DNA from: Flavobacterium sp. N502536
GTDB lineage: Bacteria; Bacteroidota; Bacteroidia; Flavobacteriales; Flavobacteriaceae
Assembly: GCF_025947345.1 (NCBI RefSeq)
Contig: NZ_CP110011.1
Span: forward strand, 2,604,001-2,668,000
Direction of reading: 5' to 3'
DNA length: 64,000 nucleotides
The position numbers were made by a program, and so were the translations under genes. Each line of letters opens with the position of its first letter. The first letter of the stretch is position 1. The notes below the pieces were generated by a model. It saw nothing but the letters and a program-made list of their open reading frames with translations. It ran no database searches and had not been told where the DNA came from. Of the stretch, positions 44,302 through 52,660 are shown one piece after another.

Positions 44302-44406
44302 TTCCACATCTGACATTCCACATCTGACATTTCACATCTGACATTTCACATCTGACATTTCACATCTGACATTTCACATCTGACATTCCACATCTGACAT
44401 TCCACA
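44302..44406. repeat. 14-bp tandem repeat array
   Basis: Seven contiguous copies of TTYCACATCTGACA and a half copy, the only variation being C or T at the third base (CCTTTTC pattern... copies 1, 2 and 7 have C; copies 3-6 have T). No spacers lie between units, so it is a simple minisatellite. The surrounding spacer 43954-44731 shows only this array and AAGTTTCAAGTTTCAA words. Confidence 0.9.
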
Positions 44407-44731
44407 ATTTTCACATTTTCACTTTCCGCAAACCGGGATGTTCAATCAAATTTCCATTAATTACCCCCAATAGGTTATAAAATGAGTCCTGTTGACAGGC
44501 TGTTTTTTTAATTTTCTCTATCAAAGATACGATTTTCGGCTGATTTTTCTTTTCTGAAAATGGAGTGAAGGACAATATGAGTTTCTTTTGAGGCTATTTT
44601 GGCTGAGCTACCCAAAAATAAGGGAAAATAATTGAGGTTATAACTTTTTAATTTTAAATAAGTTATCGAAAAATGTGAATTTTTATTGATTTTTTTTGCC
44701 GAAAAGCTTGCTTTTAACTGAACTTATGTTC

Positions 44732-44739
44732 TATATTTG
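44732..44739 (+). promoter_or_regulatory. -7 box of the first tRNA-Gly
   Basis: TATATTTG, a perfect TAnnTTTG match, 12 nt before the tRNA. A CTTG word lies about 21 nt upstream as a weak -33 element. The same arrangement precedes the second copy. Confidence 0.65.
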
Positions 44740-44751
44740 CACCACAGTAAT

Positions 44752-44824
<73 letters not shown>

Positions 44825-44826
44825 CT

Positions 44827-44860
44827 AAAAAAACCGAGATTTAATCGTTTCGGTTTTTTT
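44827..44860 (+). terminator. terminator of the first tRNA-Gly
   Basis: AAAAAAACCGA pairs with TCGGTTTTTTT around a 12-nt loop (44827-44837 and 44850-44860), starting 3 nt after the tRNA. Confidence 0.8.
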
Positions 44861-44912
44861 AACAAAGCTAAATAATTTTTTATTTTTATTTTTTTTAATG
44901 ATTTAAATTATT

Positions 44913-44920
44913 TATATTTG
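44913..44920 (+). promoter_or_regulatory. -7 box of the second tRNA-Gly
   Basis: TATATTTG again, 12 nt before the tRNA, followed by CACC as in the first copy. It shows that each gene has its own promoter. Confidence 0.65.
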
Positions 44921-44932
44921 CACCCTGTAAAT

Positions 44933-45005
<73 letters not shown>

Positions 45006-45010
45006 CTTTA

Positions 45011-45042
45011 AAAATCCTCAAACATTTGTTTGGGGATTTTTT
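45011..45042 (+). terminator. terminator of the second tRNA-Gly
   Basis: AAAATCCTCAAACA (45011-45024) pairs with TGTTTGGGGATTTT (45027-45040) with one G-T pair and a 2-nt loop, then T residues. Confidence 0.8.
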
Positions 45043-45074
45043 GTTTTTAGTCATAATTGGTCCGCACAAAAAAA

Positions 45075-45568
45075 CAATACGCGGATTATACTGATTCGTT
45101 TTACGAAAACGCGGATCAGTGCGGATTTTTTATATTATCCGTATGAGGATAACTTGTATTCTTTTGGAGAATCCGTTTTTATCAGCGTTTTAGTGGAGCA
45201 AATCCGCGTTATCTGTGTTTTTTTTAATCAGATTCAAAAGGGAAAAAACAAACTCCAGATCTTTATATCTAATTGCTTAAAAAATTGGAATTTGGAATTT
45301 AAAAGATTGGGATTTAAGATCTGTGGAATTTCTTGTGCTCTTCATAGTTGAAAAATCAATACGCGGATTATACTGATTCGCCAGGCGAAAGCGCGGATCG
45401 ACACAGATTTTTTATATTATCCGTTTTTATCAGTGTTTTCGTGAAACGAATCCGCGTTATCTGCGTTCTTTTTGGGTTAGGTAAGGAGAAAAAAAATCCA
45501 AATCCCAAATCTTTCTATCTAATTGATTAAAAAATTGGAATTTGGAATTTAAAAAAATTGGGATTTAT
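45075..45568. repeat. duplicated intergenic element with internal inverted repeats
   Basis: Two diverged copies in direct orientation: 45075-45318 and 45357-45568. Both open with ACGCGGATTATACTGATTCG, contain TTTTTTATATTATCCG, then AATCCGCGTTATCTG, and end with AAAAAATTGGAATTTGGAA. Within each copy ACGCGGATT and AATCCGCGT are inverted, so each can fold back. The two short reading frames here show no conserved coding and are not called. Confidence 0.7.
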
Positions 45569-45581
45569 AAAGCTTGAATTT

Positions 45582-46289
45582 TTACTTCAGATTGCTTAAA
45601 TCACTTTCTGTTTCTAATTCTGTTGGAACTTCGTTTTGTAGAAACAAACGAGCCTGCAGGTTTCCTTTTAAGGTAATTTTGTCGCCTTTAACTTCCAGCC
45701 AGCTGCCTTCTCGTAAGCCTAAAACCGGAATTGCATTAAAGGCATGAAACTCTTTAATTCGCGTTTCTCTTGTTTCTCCCATGTGTTTCGATTGCAGGTC
45801 CGGGTCTAAGTAATGCGGGTTTAGATTGAAAGGGATTAAACCCAGTGTTTGAAAACTTGGCGGATAAATGATTGGCATATCATTAGTGGTTTGCATAGAC
45901 AGACCGCAAATATTACTTCCGGCACTAGTTCCTAAATAAGGTGTTCCGTTTTTTACAGTTTCAGAAAGAAGCTGCATAATATTGTGTTTGTACAATTGGG
46001 TTACCAGTAAAAAAGTATTTCCTCCTCCGGTAAATATTCCTTCTGCATTTTTCAGGGCATCTTCTGCACTTTCAAATTCGTGAATTCCTTTAACAGAAAT
46101 GTTGATTGAGGTAAAAGCTTCTGAAACCTTTGCGGTATAATCATCATGTGAGATGCCTCCGGGACGGGCAAACGGAATAAATAAGATGCTGGTACAGTTT
46201 TTGAAATGAGATTGTAAAGTAGGGAGTAAATACTCTAAATAGCTGCCTTCGTGAAGGGTAGAAGTGCTGGCAATGATAATGCTTTTCAT
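45582..46289 (-). CDS. pepE: dipeptidase E (peptidase S51)
   Basis: 235 residues, cytoplasmic, no signal. The S51 nucleophile elbow G-T-S-A-G-S-N near residue 120 and the upstream G-I-F-T-G-G-G-N-T-F-L-L loop are characteristic; F-N-L-N-P-H-Y-L-D supplies the downstream histidine region. PepE cleaves Asp-X dipeptides. It is a lone gene bordered by repeats on one side. Confidence 0.93.
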   Translation of the reverse strand: MKSIIIASTSTLHEGSYLEYLLPTLQSHFKNCTSILFIPFARPGGISHDDYTAKVSEAFTSINISVKGIHEFESAEDALKNAEGIFTGGGNTFLLVTQLYKHNIMQLLSETVKNGTPYLGTSAGSNICGLSMQTTNDMPIIYPPSFQTLGLIPFNLNPHYLDPDLQSKHMGETRETRIKEFHAFNAIPVLGLREGSWLEVKGDKITLKGNLQARLFLQNEVPTELETESDLSNLK

Positions 46290-46454
46290 ATAATTTAAAC
46301 TCAGGTTGAACCGGTTAAAGATATTAAAAACTCTCTCTTTACAGCCTCTTCGTTGAGTTTAATTAACATATTTTTACCAACTCCTTAGTATTAAATTTGG
46401 AGAACATTAAGATATTTTTACAGCTTTAAGAAAAACGCTAAAAAATTGTTATCG

Positions 46455-47219
46455 ATGCATAAGGTTCTCTGTTTTTTGGTTATTGTTTTAGGGCAAACCG
46501 GTTGGTCTCAGGCTCAGGACAAGGCTGTTTTAAACGGAAGGATAACTTCTAATGCCACTGATTTGGAAGGAGTTTATGTCATCAATGCCCGGACAGAGGT
46601 AATGACAACAACAACTGCTTCGGGAGCGTTTTCAATAGCTGCCAAGGCGGGCGATGAGCTTGTTTTTTCATCTGTATTATTCAGGGAAAACAGGGTGGTG
46701 TTAACGGCAGAAAACTTTTCGGATATCAATTTTACGGTGAAACTCAATATGGTGATGCATCAGTTGCAGGAAGTTATCGTGAAAAATTACAGTAATGTCA
46801 ATGCTGTTTCTTTGGGAATTATTCCTGCTGGGCAAAAATCATATACGGCAGCCGAACGAAAATTGCGTACGGCTACCGATTTAAATGCGACGGCAAGCGC
46901 AGGAGGTATGGTGGGAGCTTCTGTTTCTGCTGATCCTTTATTGAATTTCTTTTCAGGACGTACCGCCATGCTTAAAAAAGAAGCAGTGGTAGAGAAAAAA
47001 GAGGCTTTTATGAAGCTTTTAGAAAAAATGTTTACACTCGAGCATTTTGTGGATCGCTTGAAAATTCCTCTGGAATATGTAAAAGGATTCGAATATTACG
47101 CAGTAGATAATGATAAGTTCACGGTGATTCTGAACTCTAAAAACAAAACTTCTACTGAGTTTTTATTGGGAGAATTGGCTGTTAAGTATAAAGAAATAAT
47201 TGCAAGTGAAAATAAATAA
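46455..47219 (+). CDS. secreted protein with carboxypeptidase-regulatory-like domain, paralog 1
   Basis: 254 residues from the ATG at 46455 (a TTG 9 nt earlier is possible) with a signal peptide ending S-Q-A-Q. Residues of about 25-105 fit a CarbopepD_reg-like beta-sandwich (L-N-G-R-I-T, G-V-Y-V-I-N-A, A-S-G-A-F-S-I-A-A-K-A-G-D). It is followed by L-G-I-I-P-A-G-Q-K-S-Y-T-A-A-E-R-K and a helical C-terminal half with S-G-R-T-A-M-L-K-K-E and D-R-L-K-I-P. Unlike SusC proteins it has no plug or barrel. It begins a tight operon with two related proteins; a TAAATTTG box lies at 46392-46399. Function unknown. Confidence 0.85.
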   Translation: MHKVLCFLVIVLGQTGWSQAQDKAVLNGRITSNATDLEGVYVINARTEVMTTTTASGAFSIAAKAGDELVFSSVLFRENRVVLTAENFSDINFTVKLNMVMHQLQEVIVKNYSNVNAVSLGIIPAGQKSYTAAERKLRTATDLNATASAGGMVGASVSADPLLNFFSGRTAMLKKEAVVEKKEAFMKLLEKMFTLEHFVDRLKIPLEYVKGFEYYAVDNDKFTVILNSKNKTSTEFLLGELAVKYKEIIASENK

Positions 47220-47931
47220 AATCATATACATTGCCCTGCTGCTGTTGGTTCAGTTGGGTTTTACGCAGAATAAAACTTCGAAAGAAATTTTTGGACAAAT
47301 TTTCGAGCAGTCTACTTCGGTTGACGCGGTAAATATTATTAATAACGCGACCCAGGTAACGGCAGTTTCAGATGCAAACGGGATGTTTTCGATTGTGGTA
47401 AAAGAAGGAGATGTTTTGGTGTTTTCGGCTGTAAATCTGGAGGGGTATAAAAGAAGGATTACAGCGGAAGATATGAATTCGGCTTTGCTTCGCATTAAAA
47501 TGACAGCCAAAGAGGTAGAGCTTAAAGAGGTAGTGGTGAATGAGAATGCTAATATTACGGCTGAAAATTTAGGGATAATTCCATACGGGCAAAAAAAATA
47601 TACGGCCGCAGAGCGAAAAGTGTATACGGCAACTTCTACTTCGGTAGACAAATTACTCAATAAGATTTCCGGACGAACTGCAATGCTTAAAAAGGAAGTT
47701 AATGTCGAAAAGAAAGAGATGCTTTTTAGGAAAATGGAATATCTTTTTGAGGAAAATTATTATACGGATCGATTGAAAATTCCTGTAGCAGATATTAAAG
47801 GATTTCAATTATATTGTGTAGATGATGCTGAATTTGCCGTATCTTTGGATACTAAAAACAAAACAATGAGTATGTTTTTATTAACCGATCTAGCCCGAAA
47901 ATATCTAATAATTCTCGAAAATGAAAAATAG
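47206..47931 (+). CDS. secreted protein with carboxypeptidase-regulatory-like domain, paralog 2
   Basis: No ATG is available; GTG at 47206 gives a natural lysine-rich signal-peptide start (V/M-K-I-N-K-I-I-Y), and a TTG two codons earlier is the alternative. About 241 residues; signal peptide ends G-F-T-Q-N. It shares the paralog 1 plan closely: N-L-G-I-I-P-Y-G-Q-K-K-Y-T-A-A-E-R-K, S-G-R-T-A-M-L-K-K-E, Y-T-D-R-L-K-I-P and K-N-K-T. It lacks the glycine/alanine-rich insert of about 20 residues found there. It overlaps paralog 1 by 14 bp. Confidence 0.83.
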   Translation: MKINKIIYIALLLLVQLGFTQNKTSKEIFGQIFEQSTSVDAVNIINNATQVTAVSDANGMFSIVVKEGDVLVFSAVNLEGYKRRITAEDMNSALLRIKMTAKEVELKEVVVNENANITAENLGIIPYGQKKYTAAERKVYTATSTSVDKLLNKISGRTAMLKKEVNVEKKEMLFRKMEYLFEENYYTDRLKIPVADIKGFQLYCVDDAEFAVSLDTKNKTMSMFLLTDLARKYLIILENEK

Positions 47932-48670
47932 CCTAACTGTATTACTTATAAGCCTGGTTTGTCAAATTGCACTGGGACAAAACTCAAGAAAACCATTGCA
48001 CGGACAAGTTACAAACAAATCGCTTGCCATTGAAAGCGGTTATGTAATGAATGTAAATGCCAATGTCAGAACCTTTATCGGTTCAGGCGGATTGTTTGAT
48101 ATCATGGCAAAACCCAAAGACACCTTGTTGTTTACAGGATTGGCGTTTCAATCTAAAAAAATTGTGCTGACGGAAAAAGATTGTGCCGAAATTTTGCTTT
48201 CCGTGCCTTTAAATCTGATAAGCAATGAGCTGAAAGAAGTTTTGGTGCATAAAGATCTTAAAGTGAAAGCACTTGGGGGAGGTTCGCAGAAATATGCTGA
48301 CATGCAATTTGAGGATGATAAACAGTCTACAGCCAAAAATATCACAATGTATTCCGATCAGACTATTAAGTACGGAATGGATTTCGTTAGAATTTTTAAA
48401 GATGTTAAAAAGCTGCTCTCTAAAAATGAGGACGTAAAAGAAGAAGTTATAACCGATATGGCTTTTATCGAATATTCAAGATCCAATTTTAAAACAAATT
48501 TCTTCACAGGTACGCTGGGATTAAAAGAAGATGAAATTGAATTGTTTTTAATGTATTGCTCAAATGATCCGGAATCAAGAAAACATCTTGAGCCTGAGCA
48601 GAAATTTGAATTGATTGATTTCTTAGTCAATAAAAACAAAGAATTTAAAAAAGTGAAAGTTTCGCAGTAA
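47921..48670 (+). CDS. secreted protein with carboxypeptidase-regulatory-like domain, paralog 3
   Basis: 249 residues with a signal peptide ending A-L-G-Q-N. The N-terminal domain keeps the layout of its neighbours (L-H-G-Q-V-T-N, G-Y-V-M-N-V-N-A, G-L-F-D-I-M-A-K-P-K-D, L-N-L-I-S-N-E-L-K-E-V-L-V). The C-terminal half is highly diverged and lacks the S-G-R-T-A-M-L and D-R-L-K-I-P blocks. It overlaps paralog 2 by 11 bp and its stop overlaps the next ATG (TAATG). Confidence 0.83.
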   Translation: MKNSLTVLLISLVCQIALGQNSRKPLHGQVTNKSLAIESGYVMNVNANVRTFIGSGGLFDIMAKPKDTLLFTGLAFQSKKIVLTEKDCAEILLSVPLNLISNELKEVLVHKDLKVKALGGGSQKYADMQFEDDKQSTAKNITMYSDQTIKYGMDFVRIFKDVKKLLSKNEDVKEEVITDMAFIEYSRSNFKTNFFTGTLGLKEDEIELFLMYCSNDPESRKHLEPEQKFELIDFLVNKNKEFKKVKVSQ

Positions 48671-49176
48671 TGAAAAATAAAGTAATCTATCCTTTACTTA
48701 GCATCTTGTTTTTGTCGCTTACTGCTTTTGCATTTCATAAGTTTTATGTGGGCGTTTTTCAGGTCAATTATGCGGCTGAAAAAAAGATGATTCAGATTAC
48801 TTCCCGTATTTTTATTGACGACCTGAATAATGGTATGGAGAAAAAATACCATAAAAAAACATTTGTAGGAACCGATAAAGAAACCGAGGCGGATGTAGAG
48901 TTGTTGAAAAGATACCTTTCAGAAAACTTTAGCATTAAAATAAACGGTCAGTCAAAGCCTATTACTTTTCTGTCTAAAGAAGTAGAAGCCAGCGATGTTT
49001 TGGTGTGTTATTCCCGTATAAAAGACATTGATAAATTCAAAACCATTGAGATTTCAAACACGATTTTGGTGGATTGGAATGCTGAGCAACAGAACATTAC
49101 GCACATTACGGCATTTGGCAGTAAGAAAAGTGTTCTGTTTACAGAATCTTCGAGGAAAGAATTGTTAAAGTACTAG
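48670..49176 (+). CDS. DUF6702 family protein
   Basis: 168 residues with an N-terminal signal or anchor (L-L-S-I-L-F-L-S-L-T-A-F-A). The mature start H-K-F-Y-V-G-V-F-Q-V-N-Y and the later R-I-F-I-D-D-L-N are typical of DUF6702, a small family usually encoded just before M1 peptidases in Flavobacteria. Function unknown; the single beta-sandwich and export signal suggest an envelope protein. Start overlaps the upstream stop, and the M1 gene follows after 67 bp. Confidence 0.82.
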   Translation: MKNKVIYPLLSILFLSLTAFAFHKFYVGVFQVNYAAEKKMIQITSRIFIDDLNNGMEKKYHKKTFVGTDKETEADVELLKRYLSENFSIKINGQSKPITFLSKEVEASDVLVCYSRIKDIDKFKTIEISNTILVDWNAEQQNITHITAFGSKKSVLFTESSRKELLKY

Positions 49177-49243
49177 ATAATATATAAAATTATTATTTTA
49201 AATTGTTATTTTCACACCCTGACAAAATTACCATTAAAATTTT

Positions 49244-51484
49244 ATGAAAAAACTTTCATTATTGTTGATTTTTCCTGCGATGCTTATCGCTCAGGACAAA
49301 ACAGTTGCTCCAAAGCAGCAAGGGAAGTACGATACGAACAAATTCAGCCAGATGTACGATCTGTTAGCTACTCCAAATATGTTTCGTACGGCTTCGGGAG
49401 CACCGGGTCCGGCCTATTACCAACAGCAGGCAGACTATAAAATTGATATTGAATTAGACGATAAAAAATCAAGAATAGATGGTTCTGAAGTAATAACCTA
49501 TTCTAATAATTCTCCTGATGTTCTGGAGTATTTATGGATACAGTTAGATCAAAATCAGGCCAAAGCAAACGGTCAGACCTCTTTGGCGGAAAGTGAAAAA
49601 ATCAATCCTGTTTTGCCTTTGGATGGGTTTTCAAGCAAATATTTGAAAAAAGACTTAGAGCGTGGTTTTAATATCGTGGAGGTAAAAGACGTAAAAGGAA
49701 ATCCAATGTCGTATACCATCAATGAAACGATGATGCGTATTAACCTGGCAACCCCGCTAAAACCGGGGGAGAAAATTTCACTGGCGATCAAATGGTGGTA
49801 CAACGTTAATAACTATAGAAAAGAAGGCGGCGGACGCTCCGGTTATGAGTCATTTGACAAGGACGGAAATAAATTATATGTAATTGCTCAGTTTTATCCA
49901 AGAATGGCCGTTTACAATGATGTAGAAGGCTGGCAGAACATGCAGTTTTGGGGAAGCGGAGAATTTGCACTGCCTTTCGGTAATTTTGATGTAAACATTA
50001 CAGTTCCTGCTGATCATATCATTGATGCTACGGGAGAATTGACAAACAGAGCCGAAGTTTTCACAGCAGAGCAGGTAAAACGTTACGAATTGGCTCAGAA
50101 ATCATTTGACAAACCTGTTGTAATTGTAACACAAGCCGAGGCTGAGGCAGCAGAAAAAGGTTTTTCGGAAAAGAAAAAAACATGGAGATTTAGTGCGAAA
50201 AATGTACGTGATTTCGGAATTGCTTCTTCAAGAAAATTCATTTACGATGCAATGGCTGTAAAAATAGGAAACAGAGTCGTGATGGCGGAGTCTGTTTATC
50301 CAAAAGAGGCAAACCCTTTGTGGGGAGAAACTTCTACAATGGTGGTAGCACACACTCTAAAAAGTTACTCAGCACACACCTTTGATTATCCTTATCCAAA
50401 AGCAGTATCTGTTTCGGCAGAAGATCAGGGGATGGAGTATCCAATGATTTGCTGGAATTATGGTCGTCCGGATGAAAATGGAGTGACCAGCAAAGAGGTT
50501 AAAAACGGAATGATTGGTGTTGTGATTCACGAAGTGGGGCATACCTTTTTTCCAATGATTGTAAACTCAGACGAACGTCAATGGAGCTGGATGGATGAAG
50601 GATTGAACTCGTTTTTACAATACATGGCAGAACAAGAGCGTGATCCGAGCTTTCCTTCACGACGTGGTCCGGCAAAAAATATTGTTCCTTATATGAGTGG
50701 AGATCAGAAATTTTTAGAGCCTATTATGTCTAACTCTGAAACCATTCATCAATTTGGAAATAACGCTTATGGAAAACCGGCAACGGGTCTTAATATTTTA
50801 AGAGAAGTTGTAATGGGAAGAGAATTGTTTGACTATGCTTTTAAAACATATGCCAACAGATGGAAGTTTAAGCATCCAACCCCAGAAGATTTCTTCAGAA
50901 CTATGGAGGACGCTTCGGCAGTTGATTTAGACTGGTTTTTTAGAGGATGGTTTTATTCTACAGATTTTGTAGATATCGGAATCAAAGAAGTAAAACAATA
51001 TTATGTTTCTGAAACTCCAACAGCAGATATTAAAGACATTAAAGTTAGAAAAGGACGTTTTGGATTTGATAAAGGACCTTTTGTGTATTTAGTTGCCGGT
51101 GATAATGCTGAAGTAAGCGCTTCAAGCAAAAAAGCTTTGAAAGTACAAGATGTAAAACTATTGTCAGATTACGTTAGTCAGACTTTTACGGCAGAGGAAA
51201 AAGCCAGCCTGAAATCGCCTAAATACTTTTATGAAGTAGAGTTTAGTAAGCCGGGTGGAATGATTATGCCAATTTTGGTTGAGATTACTTACGAAGACGG
51301 TTCAAAAGAGAATTTCCAGTATCCGGCTCAAATTTGGAGAAAGAATAATGATACTGCCAAGAAAGTGTATGCCACTGAAAAAGCAATCAAAAGCATTCAG
51401 ATAGATCCGAAATTAATGACCGCCGATATTGATGTAACCAACAATAGCTGGCCGAAAGTAGAAGAAAAATCAAAATTTGATTAA
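49244..51484 (+). CDS. M1 family metallopeptidase, exported
   Basis: 746 residues with a signal peptide of about 16 residues (M-L-I-A-Q). The zinc site H-E-V-G-H-T-F-F-P lies near residue 430, with the third ligand in M-D-E-G-L-N-S-F about 18 residues on. The M1 exopeptidase motif G-A-M-E-N is replaced by D-Q-G-M-E-Y-P near residue 400. An N-terminal beta-saddle domain and a helical C-terminal part with Y-A-N-R-W-K-F-K are present. It probably trims peptides in the periplasm or at the surface. The genes before it are exported too, which hints at one envelope process (inference). A strong terminator closes the unit. Confidence 0.92.
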   Translation: MKKLSLLLIFPAMLIAQDKTVAPKQQGKYDTNKFSQMYDLLATPNMFRTASGAPGPAYYQQQADYKIDIELDDKKSRIDGSEVITYSNNSPDVLEYLWIQLDQNQAKANGQTSLAESEKINPVLPLDGFSSKYLKKDLERGFNIVEVKDVKGNPMSYTINETMMRINLATPLKPGEKISLAIKWWYNVNNYRKEGGGRSGYESFDKDGNKLYVIAQFYPRMAVYNDVEGWQNMQFWGSGEFALPFGNFDVNITVPADHIIDATGELTNRAEVFTAEQVKRYELAQKSFDKPVVIVTQAEAEAAEKGFSEKKKTWRFSAKNVRDFGIASSRKFIYDAMAVKIGNRVVMAESVYPKEANPLWGETSTMVVAHTLKSYSAHTFDYPYPKAVSVSAEDQGMEYPMICWNYGRPDENGVTSKEVKNGMIGVVIHEVGHTFFPMIVNSDERQWSWMDEGLNSFLQYMAEQERDPSFPSRRGPAKNIVPYMSGDQKFLEPIMSNSETIHQFGNNAYGKPATGLNILREVVMGRELFDYAFKTYANRWKFKHPTPEDFFRTMEDASAVDLDWFFRGWFYSTDFVDIGIKEVKQYYVSETPTADIKDIKVRKGRFGFDKGPFVYLVAGDNAEVSASSKKALKVQDVKLLSDYVSQTFTAEEKASLKSPKYFYEVEFSKPGGMIMPILVEITYEDGSKENFQYPAQIWRKNNDTAKKVYATEKAIKSIQIDPKLMTADIDVTNNSWPKVEEKSKFD

Positions 51485-51494
51485 GAATAAGCTT

Positions 51495-51533
51495 AAAAAA
51501 AGGCTGTCTCATTTTTGAGACAGCCTTTTTTTT
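51495..51533 (+). terminator. terminator after the M1 peptidase
   Basis: AAAAAAAGGCTGTCTCA (51495-51511) and TGAGACAGCCTTTTTTT (51516-51532) form a 17-bp stem with a 4-nt loop and T run. Confidence 0.92.
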
Positions 51534-51633
51534 ATAAATTAAAATCTTTCACAAAGGAACTGTTTTCTTTTGTCTGAAATTGCTCCGGCGAAGCAAAACG
51601 TTTACAGGATATGTAATTTATCGGTATCCAAAA

Positions 51634-51646
51634 GCTCCAGCGGAGC
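51634..51646. repeat. GCTCC-AGC-GGAGC intergenic palindrome
   Basis: A short GC-rich palindrome; a sister word, GCTCCGGCGAAGC, lies about 60 bp upstream near 51580. It is in the leader region before tatA and looks like the dispersed repeats of the organism. Confidence 0.4.
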
Positions 51647-51710
51647 GGAAATCTTTATAAACGATTTCTTTTTTTAAGTAAATTTTAAAACGGTCCGTTG
51701 CAAAATTTAA

Positions 51711-51718
51711 TATCTTTG
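51711..51718 (+). promoter_or_regulatory. -7 box before tatA
   Basis: TATCTTTG matches TAnnTTTG, 21 nt before the tatA ATG. No convincing -33 element at 17-23 nt. Confidence 0.5.
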
Positions 51719-51739
51719 TGACACACAAAAATAAAAGAT

Positions 51740-52087
51740 ATGTTTGGTATAGGAGGAGGAGAATTAGTTTTTATACTGTTTATAGTACTAATGCTTTTTG
51801 GTTCAGATAAAGTGCCTGAAATCGCCCGTACAATGGGTAAAGCGATGGCGCAATTAAAAAATGCAACTAACGATATTAAAAGCGAAATTCAAAAGGGAGC
51901 TGAGGCTAATGGTCTTGATTCAAGATCACTTACAGATATAACAGGGAATATCAATGCACAGATTAATGATGCCAAGAGTAATCTGATGGGAGACTCTGCT
52001 AATTTATTAGGAGATACCGCTACAGAAATAGACAAAGTAAAAGAAGACATTGATTTAATCTCAGGACCTGTAAAACGCCAAAGATAA
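51740..52087 (+). CDS. tatA: Sec-independent translocase subunit TatA/E
   Basis: 115 residues. The N-terminal membrane helix is followed by the F-G-S-D-K-V-P-E-I-A-R hinge and an amphipathic helix (G-K-A-M-A-Q-L-K-N-A-T-N-D-I), as in TatA. The C-terminal tail of about 60 residues is polar and repetitive (N-L-M-G-D-S-A-N-L-L-G-D). It forms the pore for folded proteins in the inner membrane. The PAP2 gene begins 1 bp after the stop, so they are cotranscribed. Confidence 0.93.
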   Translation: MFGIGGGELVFILFIVLMLFGSDKVPEIARTMGKAMAQLKNATNDIKSEIQKGAEANGLDSRSLTDITGNINAQINDAKSNLMGDSANLLGDTATEIDKVKEDIDLISGPVKRQR

Positions 52088-52088
52088 T

Positions 52089-52652
52089 ATGCTTGAAAAA
52101 ATACAAAAATTAGACACCGAACTATTGGTGTATCTTAACGGTTTAGGTTCTGAAACATACGACAAACTTTGGCTGATTATTACCAGTCAATTGAATTGGA
52201 CTCCTCTTTTTCTGTTGTTCTTTTACGTGATTTATAAAAAGTTGGGAGGCAAACAAACCTTATATTTACTGCTTTTTATAGCGGTTCTGATCACATTTAC
52301 AGATCAGGTTACCAATTTGGTAAAATACACCGTTCAGCGATTGCGACCATGTAATAATCCTGAGATTAACACCATTATTCGTGTGGTACAGACTCGACAA
52401 TCATTTAGTTTTTTCTCTGGTCATGCAGCCAATACTATGGCAGTAGCTACTTTTTTATACTTCATTTTACGAGATCGTATTAAATATTTGGGGTTCATCT
52501 TTTTATGGCCCTTGATTTTCGCTTATAGCCGAATCTACCTGGGATTGCATTATCCGGGAGACATCCTGACTGGTTATTTCGTTGGAGCGCTTTTCGGATC
52601 CTTACTTTATTTGGTATACCGTAGGTTGAAACCACAATATTTTCCGGGGTAG
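52089..52652 (+). CDS. PAP2 superfamily membrane phosphatase
   Basis: 187 residues with about five membrane spans. The three phosphatase motifs are intact: K-Y-T-V-Q-R-L-R-P near residue 79, F-S-G-H near 115, and S-R-I-Y-L-G-L-H-Y-P-G-D near 150. Relatives dephosphorylate undecaprenyl pyrophosphate or phosphatidylglycerol phosphate. It follows tatA directly and ends at a 15-bp hairpin terminator. Confidence 0.93.
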   Translation: MLEKIQKLDTELLVYLNGLGSETYDKLWLIITSQLNWTPLFLLFFYVIYKKLGGKQTLYLLLFIAVLITFTDQVTNLVKYTVQRLRPCNNPEINTIIRVVQTRQSFSFFSGHAANTMAVATFLYFILRDRIKYLGFIFLWPLIFAYSRIYLGLHYPGDILTGYFVGALFGSLLYLVYRRLKPQYFPG

Positions 52653-52660
52653 TTTTTTTT

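Noticed and set aside
44302-44406. Possible CRISPR array
   Set aside because: The 14-bp units are contiguous, with no spacers and no cas genes nearby; it is a tandem repeat.
45154-45530. Two short ORFs (65 and 60 residues) between tRNA-Gly and pepE
   Set aside because: Both lie inside the duplicated intergenic element and resemble each other only through the DNA repeat.
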